NCBI GenBank assembly: GCA_016722575.1
Contig: JADKIY010000002.1
Span: 1-64,000 of the forward strand
DNA from: Elusimicrobiota bacterium
GTDB lineage: Bacteria > Elusimicrobiota > Elusimicrobia > FEN-1173
DNA length: 64,000 bases
Reading direction: 5' to 3'
Notes under the pieces: model-generated
Told to the model about the DNA's origin: nothing
Databases searched by the model: none
The model's input: the letters and a program-made list of their open reading frames with translations, nothing else
Translations under genes and position numbers: made by a program
Part shown: positions 38,001 through 41,656 of the stretch, in pieces
Layout: every line of letters begins with the position of its first letter
Numbering within the stretch: position 1 is the stretch's first letter

Positions 38001-40646
38001 GCCGGGGGTGGCGGTGCTGTCGGATTCCTCGCTGTAGGACACCAGAGAAACGCCGTCCCGGGTGTATTTCATTCCGTAGGTGCTCGTCTTTTCGATCACG
38101 TCCAGCCGCTGGGCCACCCCGTTGACCGTGGTTTCGCCCAATTTGTGCGTCACTTGGTTCGAAGCGGAGACCAAGCCCAGGACGTTGTATTGGCCGTGCC
38201 AATCCTGGGTGTCGATGACCGTGGTTCCCAACCGCGCGACCACTTCGTGGTAAACGGTCACGTCCGAAAGCGCGTTGTATCCGATGTTCGAGCGGTCCAC
38301 CGTCGAGCCCGAGTGGATCCCCTGGGCTTCGCTGGCGGTTTCCATGTGGTAGCTTTCCAGCCGGTTTTGCTGGTCGTAAACCATGCCCGTCCGGGAAAGA
38401 TCGGTGTGGACGCCCAGCGCGTTCAACGACACTTCGTGACTGGCGATCATGTTGCTGTCCACGTTGTGGACAATTTTGTCCACCGTGCGTTCGGTCCAAG
38501 TCGACGGGCGCCCGTTTTGAATGGATTCTTCTTTAAAAGTCACGGGGCGGCCGAAACCGTCCAACACGGTTCCGGTGCGATGGGTTTTTGTTTCGGTGTC
38601 CAGCGCCTCGCCGTCCGCCTCCCCTTTGGTGCGGCGGGTTTCCAAAAAGTCGCCCTGGGGCGTTAAGTCGGAACGCGTCGTGGTCACGGTCAATTGCCGG
38701 AGCAGTTCCCCCGTGGCGTTGTCGCGACCCTCGATCGTTTGAACGGACGCCGTGTCCGTAATCCGTTTTTTGTTCATGATGATGCCCAGTTCAATGTCTT
38801 TGGGCGCTCGTCCGGTTTCCAACGCGTCGGGTTTGGCGGTGGTCACGGTGGTCAACGTCACGTCCGCCGGCTGACCATCGGTTTCGATGCCTTTGATGAC
38901 CTTGACTTCGGTCCCGCCGTTGCGGTGCCACAGGGCGTCGTAGGTGATGCCGGTCACGGTGGTTTGAACCGTGAGATTCTCAAACGTGGTCGTTTCCTGG
39001 TAACCGCGCAAATCGCCTTTGTTGTAGCCGAAGTCGGGGCCCACGGAACTCCACACCCGGTTCGAAACGCGGCCGGCGGAATCAATGACCTTTTCGCTGT
39101 AGCCGATCATGTTGCGTTTCGAATCGTAGGTTCCGTTGGAGAATTGGCGCTCCCGGGTGAGGCCGTTTTCGGTCACCTTCTCGATGTAGGAAATCATGTT
39201 GTCATCGATGGTGTAATCCGCTTTGCGGAATTCCAGACGCTGTTGATGCCCGAAGGAATCGGTGGTCACCTGATCGTAATCCGTGGCGCGGTCGTATTGG
39301 TCGTAGCCGCCGTCCCAAACGATTTCGGAGGGTTTGCCCTGGAAATCAATGGCGGTTCGGTCGAAATGGGTCATGTTGGAATACTTGTTGTAGGTCATGT
39401 TGCGGTAAATGTCGGTTTGTTCGGTGCCGTCGCCGTTGAATGTTTTCTTGGTGTAGCCGGTCAAGAAGTGCGATTGGCGGCCCCAGTCGTCGGTGGTCCC
39501 ATCGTCGATGCCGGTCCATTCCGGGTTTGTGGTGTAGGAATCGGCCGCCCATTCCACGTACGTGTCGATGCCTTTGGTGCGGGACAGTTCCTTATACGAC
39601 AGCATGTTTTTGTGCCCGTCGTATTTGGCGCCGTACCACCAGCGGTCGGTTTGAACGCCGTTTTCGTCCACCGCTTTTTCGTTAAACCGAATCAGATTGT
39701 TGTTCCCGTCGTACGTCATGTCCCAGCGCGACAAGGTCTTTTTCTCCCCCGTGTGAGTCGTGGTGACTTCATCGAGGGTCTTCATCTTCTGGGTTTTCTG
39801 AACCATCGCCTTCGCGCCTTCGTGATAGGACATTTTGCGTTCCGTATAGGTCCGCATGCCCTTGGGATCGGTGCTTTCGATGTTCATCGAAATCAACAAG
39901 CCGGACCGGTTGTAGGTCATGTCCGTGGTGTTGGACACGATGGCCAGTCCGTGGGGGTTCCGGGCCTTGGCGTCCAGAATCCGATGGGCCCGCCCGTTGA
40001 TCAAATAGCTTCGGGAATAGGTCCCATCGAAGTTTTTGTTCAGATCGAACTTGAATTCGGCGCCTTGCCCGAACAGATTTTTCATTTTGGTTCGAATGGC
40101 TTCGATCACTTCCTGAATGGACTTGGCCGCCAAATCCGCGGGGGTCAGGGCTTTTTCCAATTCGTTGATCTGTCCCAGGGCGCCCGGGCCCGTGGCGTAA
40201 TCCGGCCGCCGGGCGTTTTCCAAGTCGCGGAAACCCGTGTTCAATTGATTTTGGCCGGCAATGTCGGCCCGGCCGTTTTGCGCGCCTTCCAGGCGCTTGA
40301 GCGTGTCCGGGGAAACGCCGGACTCCTCCTCGGGGTGCAACAGGCGCCGCCGGTCGCTCGACATGCTGTCGCGGAACAGGTAGGGGGCCTGTTTCGCTTT
40401 GCGGCCGAAGCGGGCGATCAAACGGGTCAAGAAGCCGGGGCGGGCGATGGCGCCTTGGGCGGACGGCCAGAGGGGGAGGCTGGTCGTTCCGGCGCAGAGC
40501 ACCTGCGAGTGAAACATAACAATGGCCAACGCCAACGCCAACGCCCGACGGAGCGTTTCAAGGCGCGGCAGGAACTTTTCGACCGGCGGCGTGTGCGGAA
40601 TGGGCGCAAACAAAGCGCGGCGGAACGGCGAGAGTTGGTCTTGCAT
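17046..40646 (-). CDS. Giant secreted RHS/YD-repeat protein, N-terminal 7,866 aa
   Basis: Uninterrupted frame of 23.6 kb. Start chosen at ATG 40646 (MQDQLSPF) because TTAGGGGGAAAATCC precedes it; an earlier GTG/ATG-open stretch of 64 codons lacks a binding site. Residues 1-34 are basic/Pro-rich, 35-50 hydrophobic (ALALALAIVMFHSQVL) with a likely cut after CA-52: a Sec signal with an extended N-region. Then come a helical linker, type-A YD-like repeats (39.9-32.1 kb), type-B 'GQAVV' repeats (32.1-20.7 kb), terminal RHS-like units to about 19.55 kb, a GGGGGC hinge and several hydrophobic segments (about 19.53-19.2 kb), then about 650 residues of mixed helix and strand. EF-hand-like loops (DKNRNGKVDAGEE, DLNGDGVWQ) recur through the repeats. 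Role inferred: cell-surface adhesin, scaffold or polymorphic-toxin-like protein. Confidence 0.85.
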   Translation of the reverse strand: MQDQLSPFRRALFAPIPHTPPVEKFLPRLETLRRALALALAIVMFHSQVLCAGTTSLPLWPSAQGAIARPGFLTRLIARFGRKAKQAPYLFRDSMSSDRRRLLHPEEESGVSPDTLKRLEGAQNGRADIAGQNQLNTGFRDLENARRPDYATGPGALGQINELEKALTPADLAAKSIQEVIEAIRTKMKNLFGQGAEFKFDLNKNFDGTYSRSYLINGRAHRILDAKARNPHGLAIVSNTTDMTYNRSGLLISMNIESTDPKGMRTYTERKMSYHEGAKAMVQKTQKMKTLDEVTTTHTGEKKTLSRWDMTYDGNNNLIRFNEKAVDENGVQTDRWWYGAKYDGHKNMLSYKELSRTKGIDTYVEWAADSYTTNPEWTGIDDGTTDDWGRQSHFLTGYTKKTFNGDGTEQTDIYRNMTYNKYSNMTHFDRTAIDFQGKPSEIVWDGGYDQYDRATDYDQVTTDSFGHQQRLEFRKADYTIDDNMISYIEKVTENGLTRERQFSNGTYDSKRNMIGYSEKVIDSAGRVSNRVWSSVGPDFGYNKGDLRGYQETTTFENLTVQTTVTGITYDALWHRNGGTEVKVIKGIETDGQPADVTLTTVTTAKPDALETGRAPKDIELGIIMNKKRITDTASVQTIEGRDNATGELLRQLTVTTTRSDLTPQGDFLETRRTKGEADGEALDTETKTHRTGTVLDGFGRPVTFKEESIQNGRPSTWTERTVDKIVHNVDSNMIASHEVSLNALGVHTDLSRTGMVYDQQNRLESYHMETASEAQGIHSGSTVDRSNIGYNALSDVTVYHEVVARLGTTVIDTQDWHGQYNVLGLVSASNQVTHKLGETTVNGVAQRLDVIEKTSTYGMKYTRDGVSLVSYSEESDSTATPGLLQVTTFGGATYDEFGRVATFNQTTRRVSQTAVGRDAKGRAVIDSSAATLDSVTTTERSGATFDALGALTGYTEKTTLTDGLGRPAGGSLLHRDHMVFHPMGQLLSYTGDESRLESPELTTALTWDGRYDPLGRSAGFTETRTEHLAGGVLGIVTVTSRDNVSYDDLGHVRHYTESANRSDAPELTGQTDWSAALYDSRGNVTDSVESVETSGRTTAGTYDVTKTTRRSAVEVDDQGLTRTFRETQWDSSQPDATTTTDRQSTDFDLLGREVASVSLRHELGQTTTPDINGDFQPMALDKWTTVIQSGRAFNDVGQLTSSRELSFDGDTVKINGVETAWSGMSNAQRAALQSGALIADEMVTLTSRTGIAYNGRGLTTDYNDATRELSTNLDHTRSNEHRNVAYNALAQAINYTDTVRDNLTPGITETTHVQNIEYNRFGQMIANHETKTQTGDLTSTVETDRNISYDAASRLATEHTVGVNAQGVTTDRLYTVGSYNGFGRVAAESIETLQSAEAGTDVLTGALVTGFSLSTVSSKTGLFYDTRGRLVASRETKKSSDKPSVTLVTDWKATDLNANNQVTASEEVRVETNPAGTHRVETTRSNIRYSLPGQAQAYTDAIITNADKITEILDWSADGFNGAGLATGVLEVRRRFASGNSAPFDVTSTQKKSDLAYDAFGNLIGYHQDASATDNPALKQATDWTGTFDAFGRLSSFVEQSHQYADNGALDIHTSTARDGIQFDDQNRTIGYVQRLTDKLGHVGVTTWAGENDDRGLLASFDETTTDDRGNVTHKVQEDITYDAAGRNATFKQTVTDPLATVTVTDRRATGYNDAGLAAEVVENTVATDAAGVRTETLSTQKPILFDSTGHVDQRHEEAYTSIFDVNGALVRESNKSTDMTGGLYNALGQSVQYHQLAVTTNPDGSFNLSVTNDFSGGLYNTLGDLVSFHQADGQQGFSVETLTLPSNWDDLALKPEERLLWLTNLTFVVGAEKEKKGIDELNLMAPGSEGETIRWNDLSSADRVRLLASGQTTLNGETFRLENATVVWDLNTSNTYDQSRMTYSNYGALASYHRSGTDNGVAYTQNWTALGFDQHDRVTGYTEDNTRAGQADTHLTRDNIVYDNRSLIASYRDTSRSDATPDLVTATRADVTYDALKRQIGVYQTSTQTGRDNQGHALDVVQTIVLDAFAYDRFDRSTGYDEVRFQSETLNLGGQNRAWNSLSASEKSDLRSGAVKATDQLVSTTRMSGIAYTTEGQQKGYASVSQTRGVSSTAASNLPGASNLVDEASHAVRARTTYNNVGLAAEYWEGTSTNKEGAVQSLSHVHDINYNLLGQLVKTISDLHKIGLDLDLFQTLQRDGMAYNSFGQVIGYVDHTTQNGLNVVTTVMDIAYDREGRITSSKSVANKQGDELQTFYNVGGTDLTPVQLTAFLEAHPGKTVADLVTSGALNFERRKVAVNETIVSVTTDLKYSKLNRVLSSKETVYNTDGTTSVNVLSELEYDAQGRLVASQMSNHQFGPSQQLIYQLDGVELDAQALATLLKAEDEKEGAPSTGTTFWELLKNGRLSVRSVDVQFDKTTSTTRTDMQYNENGQLAHYRDESADPENRIQKQVNNVDVTYTMRGFVHTQTTRSRIDNTDGGWTESTGVLTFHYDNATDLLLGAESHSTFTTQPAQVWTDENQDGDKDALVWLPTVTGASHQTFGAVNGQIRLLNQMSEQNVKSVDNSKGLTRSITQSVYQYNAKGRLLGSVSTGHTVGNDGFDNLNEGRLQQLSIVINGEMKTIINHSDNTSKTAEGSENRSVSDLIYTYDALGHVTGAAGRGWTEGQDRGWSDPEHLWHDGWTDGNKNGKVDADEIDHKAADGVVQDAEIEWVDSNGNRLNDAGQLVDTGSSTGSIVQDYAVFDREVRMVRSTTVTHQATTGENETDQTVVTDYAYDAAGRMTGARSEGKSHTLLRGWSDTTVPPDGVADNVMKTGESESTFRQSFVILYGNAKVSKTVSDNRTTNVNGSENSGDMTTTFTYDKKGLLLGATGLGHSKNADRGWTDTTVPPDGQVDELIVTARNQSTITQEFRVINGQAKVSRSVTDTLSVDPNSGRPIESDKDRYSHSVSTVLNVYDGVGRAVAADGHTVFNATSWVANQTAPDSLLENAVSAPADAGAPVAEKLTTANAPQNPIEWQTVFASGVTQQTYVIIGGQALVEHTFTESTNNAGATLSVTVSETTNRYDAPGRLIGAVGGSRTTSETGLMYDGNKILSANTARENEILYALSPLRAIVEAWSSLAAGAEASDLTAEQRTFLERVVGGLTAVLTAAAPLLAEFDGLTRKTALAPADASASNASGALNLDLTDFLPIFSTLNSLNEKLVSEVESVLASLAGQQPAGLSGAFLSIAEGVARLMDVRKAASTVVSSGGLKGAPKQYTESSTQNTYAVVAGQAVVIAANTSSDTSAGFGANEANPVSATHTESRTDYRYNDVGLLLGASAASDSRTTNTVLSDGSPQVVVSTARTESRYTVINGQAQVKDSITRSHSESAGGATVTDNSSTTYYRYDREGHLIGAYGQGEGTTRQLVGNHGGTAVQVTTNATHQRYGIFWGQAMVTETVTDATTVSNGGSVNTTSRSIVKNDYNGFGILIGASGQTHAETAVNVLTTTENAAGQPNVGTLTQKTVSDTISRYVIVLGQAVVAQSLTHSSGQSGATASGSTSQTNYFYNDLGQLIGANGYSTSNSSTGLWSDLNADGHWDAGESFTTPGWAQTTNTYRIVWGQAVVSQTKSISGSRTADTLMGSATQMDYVYDSRGILMSVSTPTVFSQSKELVWGKDKNGDGKWTRDLEDPTKDESVEQTTVTSTSNVYDVIWGQAVLVGIVSNSVVQVPGTTTYQYAAVNFQYNANGQLIGATGSGNSTSYTLTDDKHIIVTYTTSKNTYGVFAGQALVTKSESHTESYSNYEDAKLVETAERYGIFKMKPLPAMPGSAGDSIDEKFDRYVAESKDLWTVKSPEFNQFSGLDKFDVSTAVSASVDDNVVINAYNSLGQLIGASSKNTTIQNVRNADGSVITSTVNTENRYVVLLGQARLLESFSLSVTKTDNSITTTPSRVRYEYNDMGQLIGARTVHKDGETGVRITYNADGTESKTEIEVDNAYTILNGRAVVAKSTTKSTTTSGADTTVNIEETSYRYNENAQMSAASGRTVSSRTESKVKDKDGNEKVVVTVGDPDHAGTTVFAVVWGQAVAVRIDSWQTTYSGYDGSDLSRAAVETHTHSITENQYNKLGQLLHTTGRSDGFTITRYADSTPSQAVSRESRQDFSSENVYTIRAGQALIVDSVTNSRLVMGATTTVSTSHTHYNYNGKNQLVSASGGSSADTTQENSDTSLQVSHSDTTSTYVVRCGKAVVSDSVTTTNSHVDTRTAADRAAGVPEAGNDINETTATSEMHFNINALGQITGATGTSGSDTTSRVFTDKNRNGKVDAGEEVDVPSHSTTKNDYEMRWGQAVLVHTETTSTNELAATSSVSTSKMDYQYNSKGQLISASGTTDTTTSTRNADGTVTRTPSRASNVYAIVFGQAQIARTTVNSSTAAGASNTGASNVTEYFYNDKGQLVSAQGSGSSSTTTYSADYSGAINRVNSDKTREHMTERVSPDGTVTLNYEKYDETGKRIVWGTIVERTGSSGKVTVHSTGKYIDGKNTDGTDKIVDVSVDSNPIQSTTDSLKKGITLTNASTSTSNSNTTYKIIAGQAVAIQTTTSTTSTNLGTVSTNVTTVINTYNQRAQLIAASGRVTGSSTTAYWNDLNGDGVWQEDKETEQQTSTSAGSIEYLILNGQAAQSDSHMETNSDIGATHSHTTADTHYSYNDLGQLTGGYGTSHTDSTTTYLDESEQKGVFVEKIGRSTSDTSSSYISIWGQAVVSQAVTTTATDSGATHSASTITVNYSYNSSGQLIAAEGHGTSRSETSVWNDKNDDGVQDVGELELQVTDSTITNTYDIIGGQAFVSSSTSDSTTVAGASTTHSVSVTFTLYNEKGQVIGARGETTTDNTTKSLTIKAGEIAKESVQTNHSHSVSEYIVVGGQAVAARTKTTSTMVNGNVTTESTSYMNYHYNALGQLDSATGSSSGTNKTRVHSEPDNDPATIDPPEWSDQISDFSSTNVYGIVWGQAQLMESTTTSGAVTGTNESHTTSHIAYRYDSQGRLVAATGSAHTTSANEVFNDTNGNLVQDAGEVVKQRTTSDAINTYAIHWGQAVVTKSVTDQTTRTGMVKDDPATAATVTTSKAFMFYAFNDLGQLTGVTGYSDGNVHQQYINKVPRVVSSTSFDSDAFSEFLSTCLSDSLATASDLWTPGGGVAAVARGVSKAAANLNSFYRTTSSVVYDNVVTYTDTPQHTANTFDVINGQAVMVRTATHSTAPAGATQSSSDSTTSYTYDYGSGALLHVTGDNSSASTTTFADGTSSTTNSRTTNLFLVRQGQALLMSAATTSITDGPGNHSTGTNTTYYTYDARGMMIAARGTTRGDSTSQAYTNGVLEDQTNHTTGTNTYAILWGQAMLLDNVSHSVNDFKNVHTETDSLVHYAYNVQGQMTGATGINDASSTTTNADGSKTHNFNHVENDYAVYFGQAQIAASLGRTASHSGDLTAAESAAVSSKILKSPLGRQDGLVDTGAATWTVYQYNALGQMTGALGGSKSVTQTLNSDGTIGLSVATTRNDYIVIGGQALVRESRTHSTAYSGFDQTSARWNLVNAQAAAVTVSDTTTTNTYDAVGRLTGASGVISNGVTSSLNSDGTQSSTYFRGVNTYAVIGGQAVVVSAQSDSSTVSGATTTTSHSLTNYTYNALGQLTAASGSSTGSSDTTYIEKSIDVSGNAAYSTSASRTTMSSVMTYRVVAGQALATRITTTSHTSGADSSSDTTSHTFNTYDSRGLLVDSRSDSTTDSVTRVWQRDTNGNGVFDAGESGQQTAHITSNTQNAIVWGQAVSSRTTSHTRSASEGNVNVTESDSDVSYTYNARGQLTGAVARPTTGTTTATNADQSTTITRFSTANDYAIVAGQAVVSRSATRSTTNADRTNTTTDTTTNYEYNALGQLTSAGSTADSTSISQVPDDRYGTMERRDLSHTTTVMAIHNGQGVAGRSVTTSDSYSGYAGSNYTAAINHSHNTSGTLNEYNGAGQLVRTRGVSSGYADKKNADGTVSHSVLSGDTTYVIAGGQSVVTATHSRTTTYSAYDGSNYGTARDISTSESNTGYSVDFYGRVIGGGTTFSSTQQTLDSDGASWTYSYTNGWSNLIVVAGQTFEKHTESTTTHSNSTGSTTSVVDYQYSGSRLTGATGHSEGTTGEIIWNDANRDGVWTGNETVIESGTTRTDNTYRIINGNAEVVHSQTHSSSGAAGDASRESDQSMDFVFNGVGQMTGASGHSHSTNRENVYSNGGLVAQRVVADSDQSYAVVWGQTVLASQTTNTTITTNGASDTSRNVLNYTHNAAGRLTNGNGTTTSTTQQFNDPDGNGSGTWTSVTNTSTLTQTYQRWGGRDQMVSQRTQTSGSHPDGSTESQDLTIFNSFNHAGQLVGAYARGTFHSTDGEGNTTRGSLTQYFRVLNGQAKIFVSTSVSDTTGQGNSHSEVTTNYSYDAQGRLTGATGSGTVTGTSVSEDGRKSNYSGNIAQTFVVINGQALIKANTSTTTSYSDEEGMGRYTTTSITTTYSYDSAGRMIGAEADGTISIVGVDSRKANGTTQSVSSESCMAYYQRYGAMPTGSSSTSGWSIVGGYISGRGTIHQKMGIFAGSAKILESSSRIDTVAIYSESQSSVSSTVGTPTYSYDWESGGYVSDGDGSIVTTHTTTIRDTSIDSYSNSLETYKYDSNGRRIAGGTVHTDGFRRGMGHFTSDRTVTAFNSSGRTSAYVENRWDEGKGTSHTERNSITYNSIGQVYSYNESYSKNGGVPVSVQVHWTSYDSKGREYQKNQSVQWTNSTYGMVPGVSDGRVNGWVNGNANVTITNAYDNADRLVDQQASGTVYSGYNANQARYEGYFSAFGFSSHQYNMKYDVYGRLVYNDYSNYMPGLTTVGCGKNCSKTVNTMLWTSGGTSSSDFDEFGRAHRVYNSYSNSDGSSGWQNTYDIVFDNATGNVLSQNEQYHSYSPPVGKGGGTVTDGLKIVTNHYDNRNELTSKDENKVWEHSETLGGGGGCMDGIFGKLLMAVIMIAAIYIGVGFAINFQWAALGEQLAAGASLLDAAAAVTVGGVAVGATTVLVCVAVSTFVVSFAMTYMMTGNLEMALLSGLMAAASSVATLYMGSASFMGNGEAGAAAGTGQSALGSSEGFLNEMAGSISKNIASVFDVTGKAVNVITAAVKDFVRQAITIVVSDTFQQYAPDLGYLTGAITQGLLAFGGMGDLSKMLDSKVLLQKAAVIAAGQLVDKALGPKNGWMSSLLMVVVGFTQGGTSAEGFSLLSPSKGDLWRGLMNSLATKANQLLQKRYAGEMSTYSKIVDGKVVGSKSTAVGFLLTDSVRNIGNFLGEQAARSFAPVERAPSAKAQSTMQEVAQANLPDSQLGLRRMAASDLALTAVNGDRAAGASFRSSDDAQSGNQERRATLSDIESGKFNKELAGNADFVAAAKAIGITDIASQLLKDAFNPIDLMMQSWSRADRQAYEVTDPRSATDGQLRMAVLDLDKLDAQSKANLLSLTKNELKAFFESYNPKEIVGQIKLGLLGSNKVLVFEIKGSAIKDPATAGFIDRAHLKESVVRVVHDMDSGKIFLDLTKQFGDGKIKDAKGAEQFMGFLKAAYGEKSELFKSLEANLKALGGDEFLKGATVKKFLVSVNQGVDGSVEIGKSFDSLDGRLQRFASGLGYGKGQEVNFQIDLKSGSIFLLGREPMTVANVTSDLTAKLRSSGVSESDAKEIRKAFSDEAGAFTMGVDLKLTARTMENGTIEGARVRFEGDVKLVNDSTLNLGGLGSVGGKVAFNLTVDQGKTAVGDQIDLKLNGEQASTLIQKVQNNEIKLDGRRLKAILKELPES
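19150..19560 (-). other. Hydrophobic post-RHS segment (membrane or pore-like)
   Basis: Immediately after a GGGGGC hinge, four to five hydrophobic stretches occur: KLLMAVIMIAAIYIGVGFAI, VGGVAVGATTVLVCVAVSTF, VVSFAMTYMM and LLSGLMAAASSVATLYMG. In RHS-type proteins the end of the repeat shell is often followed by such a region before C-terminal effector domains. Confidence 0.6.
20700..32130 (-). repeat. ~40 degenerate 'GQAVV/YNxLGQLxGAxG' modules
   Basis: Protein-level tandem repeat of roughly 80-95 residues: Y-x-I/V-x-x-GQA-x-V-x-x-S..., then a Thr/Ser-rich stretch with GA, then Y-x-YN-x-x-GQL-x-x-A-x-G, then T/S-rich sequence often containing an Asp-rich loop. I counted about 40 GQA-type cores (for example VIWGQAVLVG, VVAGQALATR, IFAGSAKILE). 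Three helical inserts interrupt it at about 31.2-30.8, 29.15-28.97 and 25.1-24.95 kb. Repeats are diverged at DNA level, so this is an old expansion. Confidence 0.85.
32130..39960 (-). repeat. YD-like repeats, type A
   Basis: Repeats of about 50 residues built on YDxxGRLxxYxExxxxxG...TDxxW (for example MTYDGNNNLIRFNEKAVD, SYNGFGRVAAESIETL). This matches the YD/RHS repeat logic, in which many copies form a beta-shell. Distinguished from type B by the lack of the GQA core. Confidence 0.8.
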
Positions 40647-40700
40647 GGATTTTCCCCCTAAGGAAAATGGCTTCATGACCCTTCTAATATAGTGTCCGGG

Positions 40701-40718
40701 CCTTAAGAAGGCCTTAAG
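40701..40718. promoter_or_regulatory. CCTTAAG direct repeat, 11-bp spacing
   Basis: CCTTAAG at 40701-40707 and 40712-40718, start to start 11 bp (one helical turn), about 55 nt upstream of the giant gene start. On the minus strand TATATT (a possible -10) lies just downstream at about 40685-40690. Candidate activator or repressor site; no -35 recognised. Confidence 0.3.
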
Positions 40719-40923
40719 TAGATGTAAACTAATCGGAAAATGAAGGTAAATGAAATGAAACTTAATGATGTTTTGATTGTAACAAGCTGTTTTACGTGGT
40801 TTTTTCGGCGTTTGGCCGTTGGTTTGGTCTAAAATCATGTTCTATATCATATGCAACACAATGGCCAGGCGAACGCAATCCCCGTTCCTTGGAAATTAAA
40901 AATAGTTGGATTTAAATTTCCCC

Positions 40924-40958
40924 TTGACAGGAATGGGAGTCTGTTATAGATTTAACAG
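40924..40958 (+). promoter_or_regulatory. Candidate promoter with overlapping inverted repeat
   Basis: TTGACA at 40924-40929 and TATAGA at 40945-40950 (15-bp spacer, slightly short). The -10 lies inside the perfect inverted repeat CTGTTA-TAGATT-TAACAG (40941-40958). A repressor bound there would block initiation. It feeds the gene starting at 41025. Confidence 0.5.
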
Positions 40959-41024
40959 GCCACGTCGGGAAACCGACGTATCGTATTCATCCTGCGTTTT
41001 TATTCTCGAGGAGGTTTCGACCGA

Positions 41025-41261
41025 ATGGACAACAAGCCCCTGAAGTATATTCCCCTGGCGTTCAAAGCCCTGGCGTTGATTTCCGCGGCGTTGGGTTTGG
41101 TTTTTTTCGTCATTATTTTGATTGGTGGCGGCACGCCGGACGCTCCCCGGGTTACATCGATTCTCGCCTTGATCTTGGGCTTCTTTTACCTCTTGTTCTT
41201 CTGGACGATCGCGGAGGTTATCGGGCTTTTGATCAAGATCGAAGCCAACACGCGTCGCTAA
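41025..41261 (+). CDS. Small two-helix membrane protein
   Basis: 78 residues, with GAGGAGG about 8 nt before the ATG, so the start is secure. Two transmembrane segments: about residues 14-33 (ALALISAALGLVFFVIILIG) and 43-69 (VTSILALILGFFYLLFFWTI), with charged ends. The short loop GGGTPDAPR lies between them. No catalytic motif and no family recognised; such proteins are often accessory subunits or stress-induced membrane peptides. First gene behind the inverted-repeat promoter, followed after 28 nt by another membrane-anchored protein, probably co-transcribed. Confidence 0.75.
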   Translation: MDNKPLKYIPLAFKALALISAALGLVFFVIILIGGGTPDAPRVTSILALILGFFYLLFFWTIAEVIGLLIKIEANTRR

Positions 41262-41289
41262 ACGGTTCCCTTCGGGAATCGGTGAATTT

Positions 41290-41652
41290 ATGACCCGCCG
41301 GCAGGTGTGGTTGTTGAGCGTTGTTGCGCTCATAACAGCCCTCCTGGCCGGCGGGGTTTTTTATGCCAGTTTGAATGAGGAAAAGAAGCGTCGGTCCCTT
41401 AACGGCCCGGGACCTTTTCCAGGGTCGGTGGAAGATCGGGAGCGAACGTTGCGGGAGATCGAAGCTCTTCGGAAATTGAACAAGGATGGCAAATCCCCCC
41501 CGCCAGGGGTGGATCCGCGAATTCAGGAAGCCTTACAAACCGTGCGGGAAATCAACCGTCTCAATCAAGTCAACCAACAAAACCGCCAACGGTTGGAAAA
41601 ACCGGTCCGAACGTCTCCCCCGGCGGTCAAACCCGTTAAAAAACCCGATTAA
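41290..41652 (+). CDS. Membrane-anchored periplasmic protein of unknown function
   Basis: 120 residues: an N-terminal signal anchor (VWLLSVVALITALLAGGVFY, about residues 6-25), then a charged helical region (VEDRERTLREIEALRKLNKD) and an Asn/Gln-rich helix (INRLNQVNQQNRQRLEK), ending in a Pro/Lys tail. Looks like a periplasmic coiled-coil tethered to the inner membrane. No family recognised. Its stop codon lies 4 nt from the stop of the convergent RND gene, so any terminator must lie inside that gene. Confidence 0.7.
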   Translation: MTRRQVWLLSVVALITALLAGGVFYASLNEEKKRRSLNGPGPFPGSVEDRERTLREIEALRKLNKDGKSPPPGVDPRIQEALQTVREINRLNQVNQQNRQRLEKPVRTSPPAVKPVKKPD

Positions 41653-41656
41653 AACC

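Larger units (their letters stand above)
5031..40646 (-). pseudogene. Reconstructed giant surface protein gene (~11,870 codons, ~7 frameshifts)
   Basis: Eight long minus-strand frames follow one another with no spacing: 40646-17046, then about 17048-15832, 15832-15475, 15475-14963, 14963-12015, 12015-9120, 9120-8428 and 8428-5031. At each joint the upstream frame turns into low-complexity Arg/Pro/Ser-rich nonsense exactly where the downstream frame becomes ordinary protein sequence. No internal ribosome binding site is evident at the joints I examined. One start with a strong Shine-Dalgarno (AGGGGG, about 8 nt before ATG 40646) and one terminator (4979-5014) bracket the whole locus. The simplest reading is a single gene interrupted by indels, encoding a signal peptide, RHS/YD-like repeats, membrane segments, beta-rich repeats, a second hydrophobic region and a triple-metalloprotease C-terminus. 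The alternatives are true decay or a set of separately translated pieces. Confidence 0.7.
40647..41024. other. Divergent intergenic region
   Basis: Shared upstream region of the giant gene (-) and the two small membrane-protein genes (+). It is markedly AT-richer than its surroundings. Contains a pair of CCTTAAG direct repeats (40701-40718), a candidate + strand promoter with inverted repeat (40924-40958) and good ribosome binding sites on both sides. No open frame here has a convincing start. Confidence 0.6.

Noticed and set aside
20700..39960. CRISPR or DNA tandem repeat array
   Set aside because: Repetition is at the protein level with diverged DNA; no uniform spacers.
33699..40661. Three long + strand frames (33699-36398, 36465-38666, 38694-40661)
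   Set aside because: Mirror images of the YD-repeat coding strand; arise because the repeat lacks codons that would give antisense stops.
40647..40838. Extending the giant gene start to GTG/ATG upstream of 40646
   Set aside because: Extra 64 residues are AT-rich, lack a binding site and are followed by a strong one at ATG 40646, which begins a signal-peptide N-terminus.
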